From Comamonadaceae bacterium 2FH (lineage in GTDB: Bacteria; Pseudomonadota; Gammaproteobacteria; Burkholderiales; Burkholderiaceae_C), in the NCBI GenBank assembly GCA_005503335.1, contig SCMQ01000017.1, positions 1 through 64,000 on the forward strand: DNA of 64,000 nucleotides. Direction: 5' to 3'. The position numbers and the translations under genes were made by a program. Below, piece after piece: positions 35,309 to 42,943 of the stretch; within the stretch, counting starts at the first letter, position 1; each line of letters starts with the position of its first letter. Below the pieces are notes generated by a model. It saw only the letters and a program-made list of their open reading frames with translations, searched no databases and was not told the DNA's origin.

Positions 35309-36058
35309 ATGACAGACACTACCGGCGCCCCCGCGCCGCTGCGCAGCGAGCGCGCCAACGACGAGCTGCGCCCCGTGCGCATCACGCGCGGCTACACCAT
35401 CCACGCCGAGGGCTCGGTGCTGATCGAGTTCGGCAACACCCGCGTGCTGTGCACCGCCTCGGTGGAGGACAAGGTGCCGCCGCACAAGAAGGGCAGCGGC
35501 GAGGGCTGGGTCACGGCCGAGTACGGCATGCTGCCGCGCGCCACCCACACGCGTGGCGACCGCGAGGCCGCGCGCGGCAAGCAAAGCGGGCGCACCCAGG
35601 AGATCCAGCGCCTGATCGGCCGCTCGCTGCGCGCGGTGTTCGACCTGAAAAAGCTCGGCGAGCGCACCATACACCTCGATTGCGACGTGCTGCAGGCCGA
35701 CGGCGGCACGCGCACGGCCAGCATCACCGGCGCCTTCGTCGCTGCGCAGGACGCGGTCGAATGGCTGATCGACCAGGGCAGGCTGCAGGCCTCGCCCATC
35801 ACCGACCACGTGGCGGCGATCTCGGTCGGCCTGCACCAGGGCCAGCCGCTGCTGGACCTGGACTATGCGGAAGACTCCTCCTGCGACACCGACATGAACG
35901 TGGTGATGACCGGCGCCGGCAACTTCGTCGAGGTGCAGGGCACGGCCGAGGGCGCGGCCTTCTCGCGCCGCGACATGGACGCGCTGCTGGCGCTGGCCGA
36001 GAAGGGCATCGGCGAGCTGGTGGCACTGCAGCAGCAGGCCCTGGTGGCCAGTACATGA
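35309..36058 (+). CDS. rph: Ribonuclease PH
   Basis: A 249-residue RNase PH, a phosphate-dependent 3'-5' exoribonuclease that trims tRNA 3' ends. Family motifs include the N-terminal [39 protein letters not shown], the [16 protein letters not shown] segment for phosphate and RNA binding, [18 protein letters not shown] and [20 protein letters not shown]. Length is near the usual ~240. AGCAGGA lies upstream of the ATG at 35309, only 21 bases beyond the MITE-like element. The stop overlaps the first unit of an 83-bp tandem repeat that separates rph from rdgB. Confidence 0.95.
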   Translation: MTDTTGAPAPLRSERANDELRPVRITRGYTIHAEGSVLIEFGNTRVLCTASVEDKVPPHKKGSGEGWVTAEYGMLPRATHTRGDREAARGKQSGRTQEIQRLIGRSLRAVFDLKKLGERTIHLDCDVLQADGGTRTASITGAFVAAQDAVEWLIDQGRLQASPITDHVAAISVGLHQGQPLLDLDYAEDSSCDTDMNVVMTGAGNFVEVQGTAEGAAFSRRDMDALLALAEKGIGELVALQQQALVAST

Positions 36059-36220
36059 AAATTGTGCCCCCACGCTCCACCGCTGCGCGGGTCGCTGCCC
36101 CCCGAGGGGGCGCTTTTCATCTTGGGGCGGCCCGGCGATGAAAATGGTGCCCCCACGCTCCACCGCTCCGCGGGTCGCTGCCCCCCGAGGGGACGCTTTT
36201 CATCTTGGGGCGGCCCGGCG
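36055..36220. repeat. Two tandem copies of an 83-bp repeat between rph and rdgB
   Basis: Copies are 36055-36137 and 36138-36220, nearly identical with a few substitutions. Each begins ATGAAAA and contains a CCCCCCGAGGGG hairpin. The first starts at the rph stop (ATGA) and the second ends exactly before the rdgB start, which again reads ATGAAAA. So three ATGAAAA copies bound two units. Confidence 0.85.
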
Positions 36221-36835
36221 ATGAAAAAGATCGTCCTCGCCTCCAACAACCGCGGCAAGCTGGCCGAGCTGCAGGCCATGCTGGCGCCGCTGCAGGTCGA
36301 GCTGGTGCGCCAGGCCGAGCTCGGCATCCCCGAGGCCGAGGAGCCGCACCGCACCTTCGTCGAGAACGCGCTGGCCAAGGCCAGGCACGCGGCGGGCCTG
36401 AGCGGCCTGCCCGCGCTGGCCGACGACGCCGGCCTGTGCGTGGACGCCTTCGGCGGCCTGCCGGGCGTGGACACGGCCTTCTACGCCACGCAGTTCGGCT
36501 ACGAGAAGGGCGACGACAACAACGTGCGCGCCCTGCTCGAGCAGATGCGGGGCGTGGACAAGCGCCGCGCCGCCATGGTCAGCACCCTGGTGGCGGTGCG
36601 CAGCGCCGACGACCCCGAGCCGCTGATCGCGGTCGGGCGCGTGGTCGGCGAGATCGCGCGCCAGCCCGTGGGCGAGCATGGCTTCGGCTTCGACCCCGTG
36701 ATGTACATCCCGGACTTCGGCTGCACCTTCGCCCAGTTGCCCCCCGAGGTCAAGAACGCCCACAGCCACCGCGGCAAGGCCGCGCGCGCCATGATGGAGC
36801 TGATGCGCGAGCGCTGGCTCCAGATATTTCCATGA
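36221..36835 (+). CDS. rdgB: RdgB/HAM1-type non-canonical purine NTP pyrophosphatase
   Basis: A 204-residue enzyme that hydrolyses dITP, XTP and ITP to monophosphates, keeping deaminated purines out of nucleic acid. Motifs are LASNNRGKLAELQ (residues ~5-17), ENALAKARHAA, LADDAGLCVDA with the catalytic acidic residues, and GEHGFGFDPVMYIP. The start is the ATG at 36221 (MKKIVLAS), which abuts the second 83-bp repeat; the in-frame extension through the repeat would not resemble the family. It lacks a separate Shine-Dalgarno inside the repeat end. The stop overlaps the hemW start (ATGA at 36832-36835). Confidence 0.94.
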   Translation: MKKIVLASNNRGKLAELQAMLAPLQVELVRQAELGIPEAEEPHRTFVENALAKARHAAGLSGLPALADDAGLCVDAFGGLPGVDTAFYATQFGYEKGDDNNVRALLEQMRGVDKRRAAMVSTLVAVRSADDPEPLIAVGRVVGEIARQPVGEHGFGFDPVMYIPDFGCTFAQLPPEVKNAHSHRGKAARAMMELMRERWLQIFP

Positions 36836-38034
36836 CCCAGGACATCGCGCACTACATGCGGCCCGGCACGCTGCAGCTGGCGGCACTGCCGCCGCTGTCG
36901 CTCTACGTGCACCTGCCCTGGTGCCTCAAGAAATGCCCCTACTGCGACTTCAACTCGCACGAGTGGCGCGAGGCCGCGGGGGCGGGCGAATTGCCCGAGC
37001 AGCGCTACCTGGACGCGCTGCGGGCCGACCTCGAGGCCAGCCTGCCGCTGGTCTGGGGTCGCCGGGTGCACAGCATCTTCCTCGGCGGCGGCACGCCCAG
37101 CCTGTTCTCGCCCCAGGCCATAGACCGGCTGCTGGGCGAGATCCGCGCGCGCCTGCCGCTGGAGCCCGATTGCGAGATCACGCTCGAGGCCAACCCCGGC
37201 ACCTTCGAGAAGGACCGTTTCCGCGCCTTCCGCGCGGCCGGCGTGACGCGGCTGTCGGTGGGCGTGCAGAGCTTCCATGACGCCCACCTCAAGGCGCTGG
37301 GGCGGGTGCATGACCGCGCACAGGCGCTGGCGGCCGTGGAGGAGGCGGCTTCGGCCTTCGACACCTTCAACCTGGACCTGATGTACGCGCTGCCGGGCCA
37401 GAGCATGGCCCAGTTGGAGGACGACCTGCGCACCGCGCTGGCGCTGTCGCCGCCGCACATCTCGATCTACCACCTGACCATCGAGCCCAACACCGTGTTC
37501 GCCAAGTTCCCTCCGGCCGTGCCCGAGGACGACCTGGCCTACGCCATGCTCGACCGCATCACCGAGCTGACCGGCGTGGCCGGCCTCGAGCGCTACGAGG
37601 TCTCGGCCTACGCCCGGCCGGGCCACCGCTGCTGGCACAACCTGAACTACTGGCAGTTCGGCGACTACCTGGGCATAGGCGCGGGCGCCCACAGCAAGCT
37701 CAGCTTCGCCCACCGCGTGGTGCGCCAGGTGCGCTATCGCGAGCCCCGGCTGTACATGGACAAGGCCCTGGCCGGGCAGCCGGTCGCGCAGGACGACGAA
37801 GTGGCGCGCAAGGACCTGCCGTTCGAGTACATGCTGAACGCGCTGCGCATCCAGGAGGGCTTTGCGCTGCAGGACTTCAGTGCGCGCACCGGGCTGCCGC
37901 TGAGCGCGATCCAGCCGGGCCTGGACGAGGCCGAGCGCAAGGGGCTGATAGCGCGCGACGCCGCGCGCGTGAAGCCGACGCAGCGCGGCTTCGACTTCCT
38001 GAGCGACCTGCAGGCGCTCTTTCTGCGGGATTGA
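36832..38034 (+). CDS. hemW: HemW, radical SAM heme chaperone-like protein
   Basis: A 400-residue radical SAM protein with CLKKCPYC (C31, C35, C38) for the 4Fe-4S cluster, followed by DFNSHE, the GGGTPSL segment, ANPGTFE, RLSVGVQSFHD, NLDLMYALPGQ and a C-terminal HemN-like domain. YVHLPWC and the absence of the extra N-terminal CNYKC region favour HemW over coproporphyrinogen oxidase HemN. HemW-type proteins bind heme and are thought to deliver it to respiratory proteins. The gene overlaps rdgB as ATGA, the usual neighbour in betaproteobacteria. The tRNA-Ser gene follows on the opposite strand after ~20 bases. Confidence 0.92.
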   Translation: MTQDIAHYMRPGTLQLAALPPLSLYVHLPWCLKKCPYCDFNSHEWREAAGAGELPEQRYLDALRADLEASLPLVWGRRVHSIFLGGGTPSLFSPQAIDRLLGEIRARLPLEPDCEITLEANPGTFEKDRFRAFRAAGVTRLSVGVQSFHDAHLKALGRVHDRAQALAAVEEAASAFDTFNLDLMYALPGQSMAQLEDDLRTALALSPPHISIYHLTIEPNTVFAKFPPAVPEDDLAYAMLDRITELTGVAGLERYEVSAYARPGHRCWHNLNYWQFGDYLGIGAGAHSKLSFAHRVVRQVRYREPRLYMDKALAGQPVAQDDEVARKDLPFEYMLNALRIQEGFALQDFSARTGLPLSAIQPGLDEAERKGLIARDAARVKPTQRGFDFLSDLQALFLRD

Positions 38035-38055
38035 GGGCGGGCGGGATGGGGATGC

Positions 38056-38143
38056 TGGCGGAAGAGGTGGGATTCGAACCCACGAACGGTTGCCCGTTGC
38101 CGGTTTTCAAGACCGGTGCAATCGACCACTCTGCCACTCTTCC
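38056..38143 (-). tRNA. tRNA-Ser (anticodon UGA)
   Basis: On the minus strand an 88-nt class II tRNA: acceptor GGAAGAG pairs with CTCTTCC, with discriminator G and encoded CCA (complement at 38056-38058). The anticodon loop reads TCTTGAAAA with anticodon TGA. A long variable arm and GGTTCGAATCC T-arm are present. Class II shape plus TGA gives serine. Confidence 0.95.
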
Positions 38144-38154
38144 GCGGGCAGGGC

Positions 38155-38160
38155 ATTGTA
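38155..38160 (-). promoter_or_regulatory. Candidate -10 element for tRNA-Ser
   Basis: TACAAT on the minus strand lies 11 bases before the mature tRNA 5' end, which fits a start a few bases upstream of the tRNA. No good -35 is seen 17 bases further on. Confidence 0.35.
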
Positions 38161-38218
38161 GCCCTTGCCGCCCTGCCGGCGGCTCTGGCCAGGCGGCCTT
38201 CGGAGACGGGAGCGGACG

Positions 38219-39157
38219 ATGATGCGGTGTTTGCGCTGGCTGTGCCTGGCTTTGCTGTGCGGCGCGGGGACGGCCATGGCCCAGGGCTTTTCCTTCGTGG
38301 CGCTGGGCGATCTGCCCTACGGCCCGTCCGGCCCCTACCTGAAGCTGATCGAGGCCATCAACCGCCTCGAGCCGGACTTCTCCATCCATGTGGGCGACAT
38401 CAAGTCCAGTGCGACGCTTTGCTCCGACGAGGAGCTGCGGCGCCAGCGCCAGCACTTCGATCTCTACGCCGACCCGGTGGTCTACACCCCGGGCGACAAC
38501 GAGTGGACCGACTGCCACCGCCCCGCCAGCGGCGGCTACGACCCGCTGGAACGGCTGGCCTTCTTGCGCCAGAACTTCTTCACGGCCGGGCAGTCCCTGG
38601 GCCGCCGGCCCATGGCGCTGCAGAGCCAGGCCGCGCTGATGCCCGAGCATGGAAAGTTCGTCGAGAACGCGCGCTTCGTGCACCGCGACCTGCTGTTCGT
38701 GACCCTGCACATCGTCGGCAGCAACAACAATTTCGAGACCCGCGACCCCCGGGCCGTGGCCGAGTTCTTCGAGCGCGACCGCGCCAACGTCGCCTGGATA
38801 CAGTCGGCCTTCGCCCTGGCGCGCGAGCGCGACCTCAAGGCCCTGGTGTTCGCCTACCAGGCCGAGGTGTTCGAGTCCCGTGGCGCGCAGGACGACTTCC
38901 CCGCGCATTCGGGCTTTCGCAACAGCATAGGCCAGACCCTGCTGCCGCTGGCCGCGCAATGGGGCCGGCCGGTGCTGCTGATCCACGGCGACGGGCACGA
39001 GTTCAAGCTGGACCAGCCCTTCAAGCTCAACCGCAAGCCCCTGACCCAGCTGACCCGGCTTGAGGTGCCGGGCGCCGGCGACGTGCGCGCCGTGCGCGTC
39101 ACGGTGGACACGCGCCGGCCCCAGCCCTTCGTGGTGGAGTTGCTGCCTTCGCCCTGA
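38219..39157 (+). CDS. Exported metallophosphoesterase-like protein
   Basis: A 312-residue protein with a signal peptide (1-22, GTAMAQ). The body fits a calcineurin-like phosphoesterase fold: VALGDLPY near residue 30, HVGDIKSS (~60), TPGDNEWTDC (~90) and a late LIHGDGHEF. These correspond to the metal-binding blocks GD, GD, GN/DNE and GH-like. The GDNEWTDC form is common to an uncharacterised group of secreted betaproteobacterial proteins. Whether it is active as a phosphatase cannot be told, since some ligands deviate. It stands alone between tRNA-Ser and the Bug-receptor operon; two adjacent ATGs (38219, 38222) are possible starts after GGGAGCGG. Confidence 0.75.
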   Translation: MMRCLRWLCLALLCGAGTAMAQGFSFVALGDLPYGPSGPYLKLIEAINRLEPDFSIHVGDIKSSATLCSDEELRRQRQHFDLYADPVVYTPGDNEWTDCHRPASGGYDPLERLAFLRQNFFTAGQSLGRRPMALQSQAALMPEHGKFVENARFVHRDLLFVTLHIVGSNNNFETRDPRAVAEFFERDRANVAWIQSAFALARERDLKALVFAYQAEVFESRGAQDDFPAHSGFRNSIGQTLLPLAAQWGRPVLLIHGDGHEFKLDQPFKLNRKPLTQLTRLEVPGAGDVRAVRVTVDTRRPQPFVVELLPSP

Positions 39158-39176
39158 CCTCGCCCGGCGCCCGGCG

Positions 39177-39241
39177 CTGGACGAATGGTGCCCAAATCCG
39201 GATTCCCGGAGGTTGAGGGCGGACGGCGTCTGGCGAAGAAT
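39177..39241 (+). promoter_or_regulatory. Promoter P1 of the Bug receptor/sulfatase operon, with conserved upstream site
   Basis: TTGAGG (39213-39218) and AAGAAT (39236-39241) are 17 bases apart. The 36 bases before the -35 (39177-39212) match those of P2 (42851-42886) at about 30 positions, including an identical CTGGACGAATGGTG. Both promoters flank the AraC gene, its likely regulator. Confidence 0.6.
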
Positions 39242-39269
39242 GGATCCATCTCAACCTGGAGAGCAAGAG

Positions 39270-40250
39270 ATGGTGTATCGCTTCCTCATGTCCGTCCTGG
39301 CCGGCGCCACGCTGGCCACGTCCCTGGTGGCGCCCGTCGCGGCCCAGTCCTACCCCGGCAAGACGGTCAGCATCGTGGTGCCGTTTCCCGCCGGCGGCGG
39401 GCCCGACCTGCTGGCGCGCGCGCTCGCAGAAAAACTGGCCCCGCGCCTAGGCCAACCGGTGCTCGTGGACAACAAGCCCGGCGCGGGCGGACTGCTGGGC
39501 GCCAGCGGCGTGGCGCGGGCGCCGGCAGATGGCCATGTGTTGCTGCTGGCGCCCAACACCCTGGTGATCTCTCCCCATGTGCTGCCCAAGGGCGCCGGCG
39601 GCGGCATAGACGTCAACAAGGACCTGGCGCCCATCGTCTCGCCGGCCAGCACGCCCATGGTGCTGCTGGCCCATCCGCAGCTGGGCGTGAGCAACCTCGA
39701 GCAGCTGGTGGCGCTGGCGCGCAGGTCGCCGGGCCTGGCCTATGCCAGCGCGGGCAACGGCTCGCCCATGCATTTCGCGGGCGAGATGTTCCAGAAGTCG
39801 GCCGGCGTGCAGCTGCTGCACGTGCCCTACCGCGGCGCGGCGCCGGCCCTGGCCGCGGCGCTGGGCGGCGAGGTCAAGCTGCTCTACACCGGCCTGGGCG
39901 CCGCGATTCCGCTGATCAAGTCGGGCAAGCTGGTGCCGCTGGCGCTGACCGAGAAGGCGCGCTCCAGGCTCGCGCCCAGCCTGCCCACGGCGGCCGAGCA
40001 GGGTTTTCGCAACGTCGAAGTCAACGCCTGGTACGGCCTGTTCGCCCCCAGCGGCACGCCGGTGGCCGTGGTCGAGCGGCTCAACCGCGAGGTCAACGAA
40101 GTCCTCAAGTCGCCCGAGCTGCGCGAGCGCCTGGAGGGCGCGGGCCTGGAGGTCGGCGGCGGCACGGCCCAGCAGCTGGCCGGCCTGATGAAGGAGGACT
40201 TTGCGCGCTACGGCCGCATCGCCCAGGAACTCAACATCAAGGCCGACTGA
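39270..40250 (+). CDS. Bug/TctC-family tripartite tricarboxylate transporter substrate-binding protein
   Basis: A 326-residue periplasmic receptor with signal peptide (1-25, PVAAQ). Family motifs are YPGKTVSIVVPFPAGGGPDLLAR, VLVDNKPGAGGLLGA, ADGHVLLL, HVPYRGAAPALAAALGGEV and NAWYGLFAPSGTP. Bug proteins bind organic acids, often aromatic or carboxylated, and are greatly expanded in Burkholderiales, usually without adjacent membrane subunits, as here. The ATG at 39270 follows TGGAGAG. The stop overlaps the start of the sulfatase gene (TGATG at 40248-40252). The shared promoter with a NicC-like hydroxylase suggests the ligand may be an aromatic acid; that is inference. Confidence 0.9.
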   Translation: MVYRFLMSVLAGATLATSLVAPVAAQSYPGKTVSIVVPFPAGGGPDLLARALAEKLAPRLGQPVLVDNKPGAGGLLGASGVARAPADGHVLLLAPNTLVISPHVLPKGAGGGIDVNKDLAPIVSPASTPMVLLAHPQLGVSNLEQLVALARRSPGLAYASAGNGSPMHFAGEMFQKSAGVQLLHVPYRGAAPALAAALGGEVKLLYTGLGAAIPLIKSGKLVPLALTEKARSRLAPSLPTAAEQGFRNVEVNAWYGLFAPSGTPVAVVERLNREVNEVLKSPELRERLEGAGLEVGGGTAQQLAGLMKEDFARYGRIAQELNIKAD

Positions 40251-41821
40251 TGTCCCGCCCCAACTTCCTGCTGTTCGTCACCGACCAGCAGCGCGCCGAC
40301 CACCTGGGCTGCTACGGCAATCCGGTGGTGGCCACGCCGCACGTCGACGCGCTGGCGAAAGAGGGCTGCGTGTTCGACGAGTTCCACGTCGCCTCGCCGA
40401 TCTGCCAGCCCAACCGGGCCTCGCTGATGACGGGGCGCATGCCCAGCGCTCACGGGGTCGCCATGAACGGACGCGAGCTGTCCTTCGGCGAGACCAGCTT
40501 CGTCGAGATGCTGCGGGCGGCCGGCTACCGCACGGGCCTGGTGGGCAAGGCGCACCTGCAGAACATCACCACGGCGCCGGCGCCCTGGCCGGGCGCCGGG
40601 CAGCGCCTGCCGGTGGACGCGCGCAGGCGCTTTCCCGGCGTGTACGGCCAGGAGGTCCGGAAGCGCTGGGAGGACGATCCCGGCTTCGACCTCGCGCTGC
40701 CCTACTACGGCTTCGAGCGCGTGGCGCTGACCATAGGCCATGCCGACCAGCAATACGGCCACTGGCGGCGCTGGCTGCGCGCGCAGACCCCGGACGCCGA
40801 GCGCCTGATCGGGCCCGAGAACGCCATCCCCACGCCTGGGCTCAAGCTGGCGCGGCTGCGCCAGGCCTGGCGCACGCGCGTGCCCGAGGAGCTTTATCCC
40901 ACGGCCTACATCGCGGGCCGGACCTGCGAGCTGCTGTCCGAGTTCGCCGGTCAGGGCCAGCCCTTCTTCCTGCAGTGCTCGTTCCCCGACCCGCACCACC
41001 CGTTCACGCCGCCGGGGAGTTTCTGGGACCTGTACCGGCCGCAGGACATGGACCTGCCGCCCTCGTTTCACGCGCGCCTGGGCGACCCGCCGCCGCCCGT
41101 CGCCCATCTGCGCGCGGCGCGCGACCGGGGCCAGGCGGGGCGATCCGGCCACGCGGCCTTCGCCTGCGACGAGCAGGAGGCGCGTGAAGGCCTTGCGCTG
41201 AACTACGGCAACATCGCCTGCGTCGACGCGGCCGTGGGCCGGGTGCTGGCGCAGCTGCGCGCCCTGGGCCTGGACCAGGACACGGTGGTGCTGTTCACCA
41301 GCGATCACGGCGAGCTGCTGGGCGACCGCCAGCTCATGCTCAAGGGCGGGCTGCACTACCGCGCGCTGACGCGCGTGCCCCTGGTCTGGCGCGACACGGC
41401 CGAGCGCCGGCGCGCGGGCCGCAGCCAGGCCCTGGCCCAGACCACGGACATCGCCGCCACGGTGCTGGGCCGCGCCGGCCTGGCGCCGGCCAACGGCATG
41501 CACGGCCGCTCGCTGCTGGACCTGATCGAGGGCCGCGCCGAGCGCGGGCGCGAGCGGCTGGTGGTCGAGGAGGAGGGTCAGCGCGCCGACTTCGGCCTCG
41601 CGCGCCGCAACCGCCTGCGCAGCCTGCTCACGGGCCGCCACCGCCTGACGATCTACGACGGCCAGCCCTGGGGCGAGCTCTACGACCTGCAGGAGGACCC
41701 GCTGGAGCTCAGCAACCTCTGGCGGCGTGCACCGGCCCTGCGCGCCGAGCTGTCCGCGCAGCTGGCCTACGCCATGCTCGAGCTGGCCGACACCAGCCCC
41801 TATCCCGAAGCGTCGGCCTGA
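40250..41821 (+). CDS. Sulfatase / phosphonate monoester hydrolase family protein
   Basis: A 523-residue alkaline-phosphatase-superfamily hydrolase. It has FVTDQQRADHLGCYGN near the N-terminus, with the metal-binding Asp, and the sulfatase signature SPICQPNRASLMTGR (residues ~50-64). CQPNR fits the CxPxR sequence in which Cys is converted to formylglycine, though the usual Ser is Asn. HHPFTPP and FTSDHGELLGD supply further ligands. There is no signal peptide, so it is cytoplasmic. Substrate may be a sulfate ester or phosphonate/phosphate ester. It is co-translated with the Bug receptor, suggesting that the imported compound, or a product of it, is cleaved here. Confidence 0.88.
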   Translation: MSRPNFLLFVTDQQRADHLGCYGNPVVATPHVDALAKEGCVFDEFHVASPICQPNRASLMTGRMPSAHGVAMNGRELSFGETSFVEMLRAAGYRTGLVGKAHLQNITTAPAPWPGAGQRLPVDARRRFPGVYGQEVRKRWEDDPGFDLALPYYGFERVALTIGHADQQYGHWRRWLRAQTPDAERLIGPENAIPTPGLKLARLRQAWRTRVPEELYPTAYIAGRTCELLSEFAGQGQPFFLQCSFPDPHHPFTPPGSFWDLYRPQDMDLPPSFHARLGDPPPPVAHLRAARDRGQAGRSGHAAFACDEQEAREGLALNYGNIACVDAAVGRVLAQLRALGLDQDTVVLFTSDHGELLGDRQLMLKGGLHYRALTRVPLVWRDTAERRRAGRSQALAQTTDIAATVLGRAGLAPANGMHGRSLLDLIEGRAERGRERLVVEEEGQRADFGLARRNRLRSLLTGRHRLTIYDGQPWGELYDLQEDPLELSNLWRRAPALRAELSAQLAYAMLELADTSPYPEASA

Positions 41822-41851
41822 ACGCGGTCAAGGCACGCGATCTGGGCGCGA

Positions 41852-42817
41852 TCAGGGCGTCTGCTCTTCCAGGGTCTTCCTCTGCTGGCGGGCGCGCCTG
41901 AGGTAGGCGCTGGGCGTCAGGCCCGACCAGCGGCGGAAGGCGCGCGCGAACACCTTGTCCGAGCCGTAACCGGCCTCGTCGGCGATCTGGCTCAGGTGCA
42001 GGCGCCCGGCTTCCAGCTGCTCGGCCGCCAGCGCCATGCGGTGAGCCGTGAGGTAGCCGATCGGCGCGGCGCCCACCCGCTCGCGGAACTGCTCGCTGAA
42101 GCGCGAGCGCGACATGCCGGCCTCGCGTGCCAGCGAGGCCAGGCTCCAGTCCTGCTGCGGCTCGCGGTGCATGCACATGATGGCGCGCGCGATCGCGGGA
42201 TCGCCCAGGCCGCGCAGCCAGCCCGCGCCCATGGCGGTCTCGCGCGCCAGGTGCTCGCGCAGGAGGTTGACCAGGATGAGCTCGCCCATGCGGCCGGCCG
42301 ACAGCCGCCAGCCGGGGCGCCGCGACAGGGTCTCGATGACCAGCGACTGCATGGTGGTGGCCAGGCAGCCCGCGATCGCCAGGTCCTGCTCGCGCAGGTG
42401 GATCAGCGGCGGCAGGATGCGGAACACCGAATGCCGGCAGTAGGCCGAGAACCAGACCCGGGCCGTGAACATGTCGGTCAGCGCGCCGCCGCCGCCATGG
42501 CTGAACACCAGCGGGTTCTCGCCGGCCGGGCCCTCGGCGTGCCGGGCGATCAGGCGCGAGAAGGGCTCGGCCGCCAGCCCCGGCGCCGAGGCGATGGTGT
42601 GCGGCGCGCCCAGCGGCAGCATCACCAGGTCGCCGGCCTCGACCCGCAGGGGCGCCGCGCCCTGCACCTCGATCCAGTAGGGCGCGCCGCGCGACATGCG
42701 GATCAGCGCGCCCGACACGCCGGCCGAGTGCAGGCTCCAGGGCGCGGTCAGCGCGAAGCGCGCGGTGACCGCGCGCTCGGAGCGGCAGATGTCCAGCACC
42801 TCGCTCAGCGCGTCCAT
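41852..42817 (-). CDS. AraC-family transcriptional regulator with N-terminal cupin
   Basis: A 321-residue regulator. Residues ~10-180 form a cupin-type AraC ligand domain (PYWIEVQG, GDLVMLPLGAPHTIAS), and ~200-310 form the two HTH AraC DNA-binding domain (WSLASLAREAGMSRSRFSEQFRE, then LSQIADEAGYGSDKVFARAF). The ATG at 42817 is preferred; GTG at 42823 is an alternative. It lies between two rightward units whose promoters (P1 and P2) share a 36-base upstream region, making it the obvious candidate to bind there. Its own promoter must overlap P2. The inducer may be the substrate handled by the neighbouring enzymes. Confidence 0.9.
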   Translation of the reverse strand: MDALSEVLDICRSERAVTARFALTAPWSLHSAGVSGALIRMSRGAPYWIEVQGAAPLRVEAGDLVMLPLGAPHTIASAPGLAAEPFSRLIARHAEGPAGENPLVFSHGGGGALTDMFTARVWFSAYCRHSVFRILPPLIHLREQDLAIAGCLATTMQSLVIETLSRRPGWRLSAGRMGELILVNLLREHLARETAMGAGWLRGLGDPAIARAIMCMHREPQQDWSLASLAREAGMSRSRFSEQFRERVGAAPIGYLTAHRMALAAEQLEAGRLHLSQIADEAGYGSDKVFARAFRRWSGLTPSAYLRRARQQRKTLEEQTP

Positions 42818-42850
42818 GTTCACAGGGGCAGGGAAGGGCGGGAGCGCGGT

Positions 42851-42915
42851 CTGGACGAATGGTGTGCAGATCCGGCGTTTCGGAGGTTGAGCATGGGCAG
42901 GGCTTGCCTAAGAAT
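42851..42915 (+). promoter_or_regulatory. Promoter P2 of the flavin monooxygenase gene, twin of P1
   Basis: TTGAGC (42887-42892) and AAGAAT (42910-42915), again 17 bases apart. CTGGACGAATGGTG (42851-42864) and ATCCGG are conserved with P1 at the same distance, and both share GATCCATCT just past the -10. Confidence 0.6.
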
Positions 42916-42943
42916 CGATCCATCTTAACGGAAGGGCAGATCC

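Noticed and set aside
38031-38222. Short frame reading EEVGFEPTNGCPLPVFKTGA
   Set aside because: This is the antisense translation of the tRNA-Ser gene, a known source of false small proteins.
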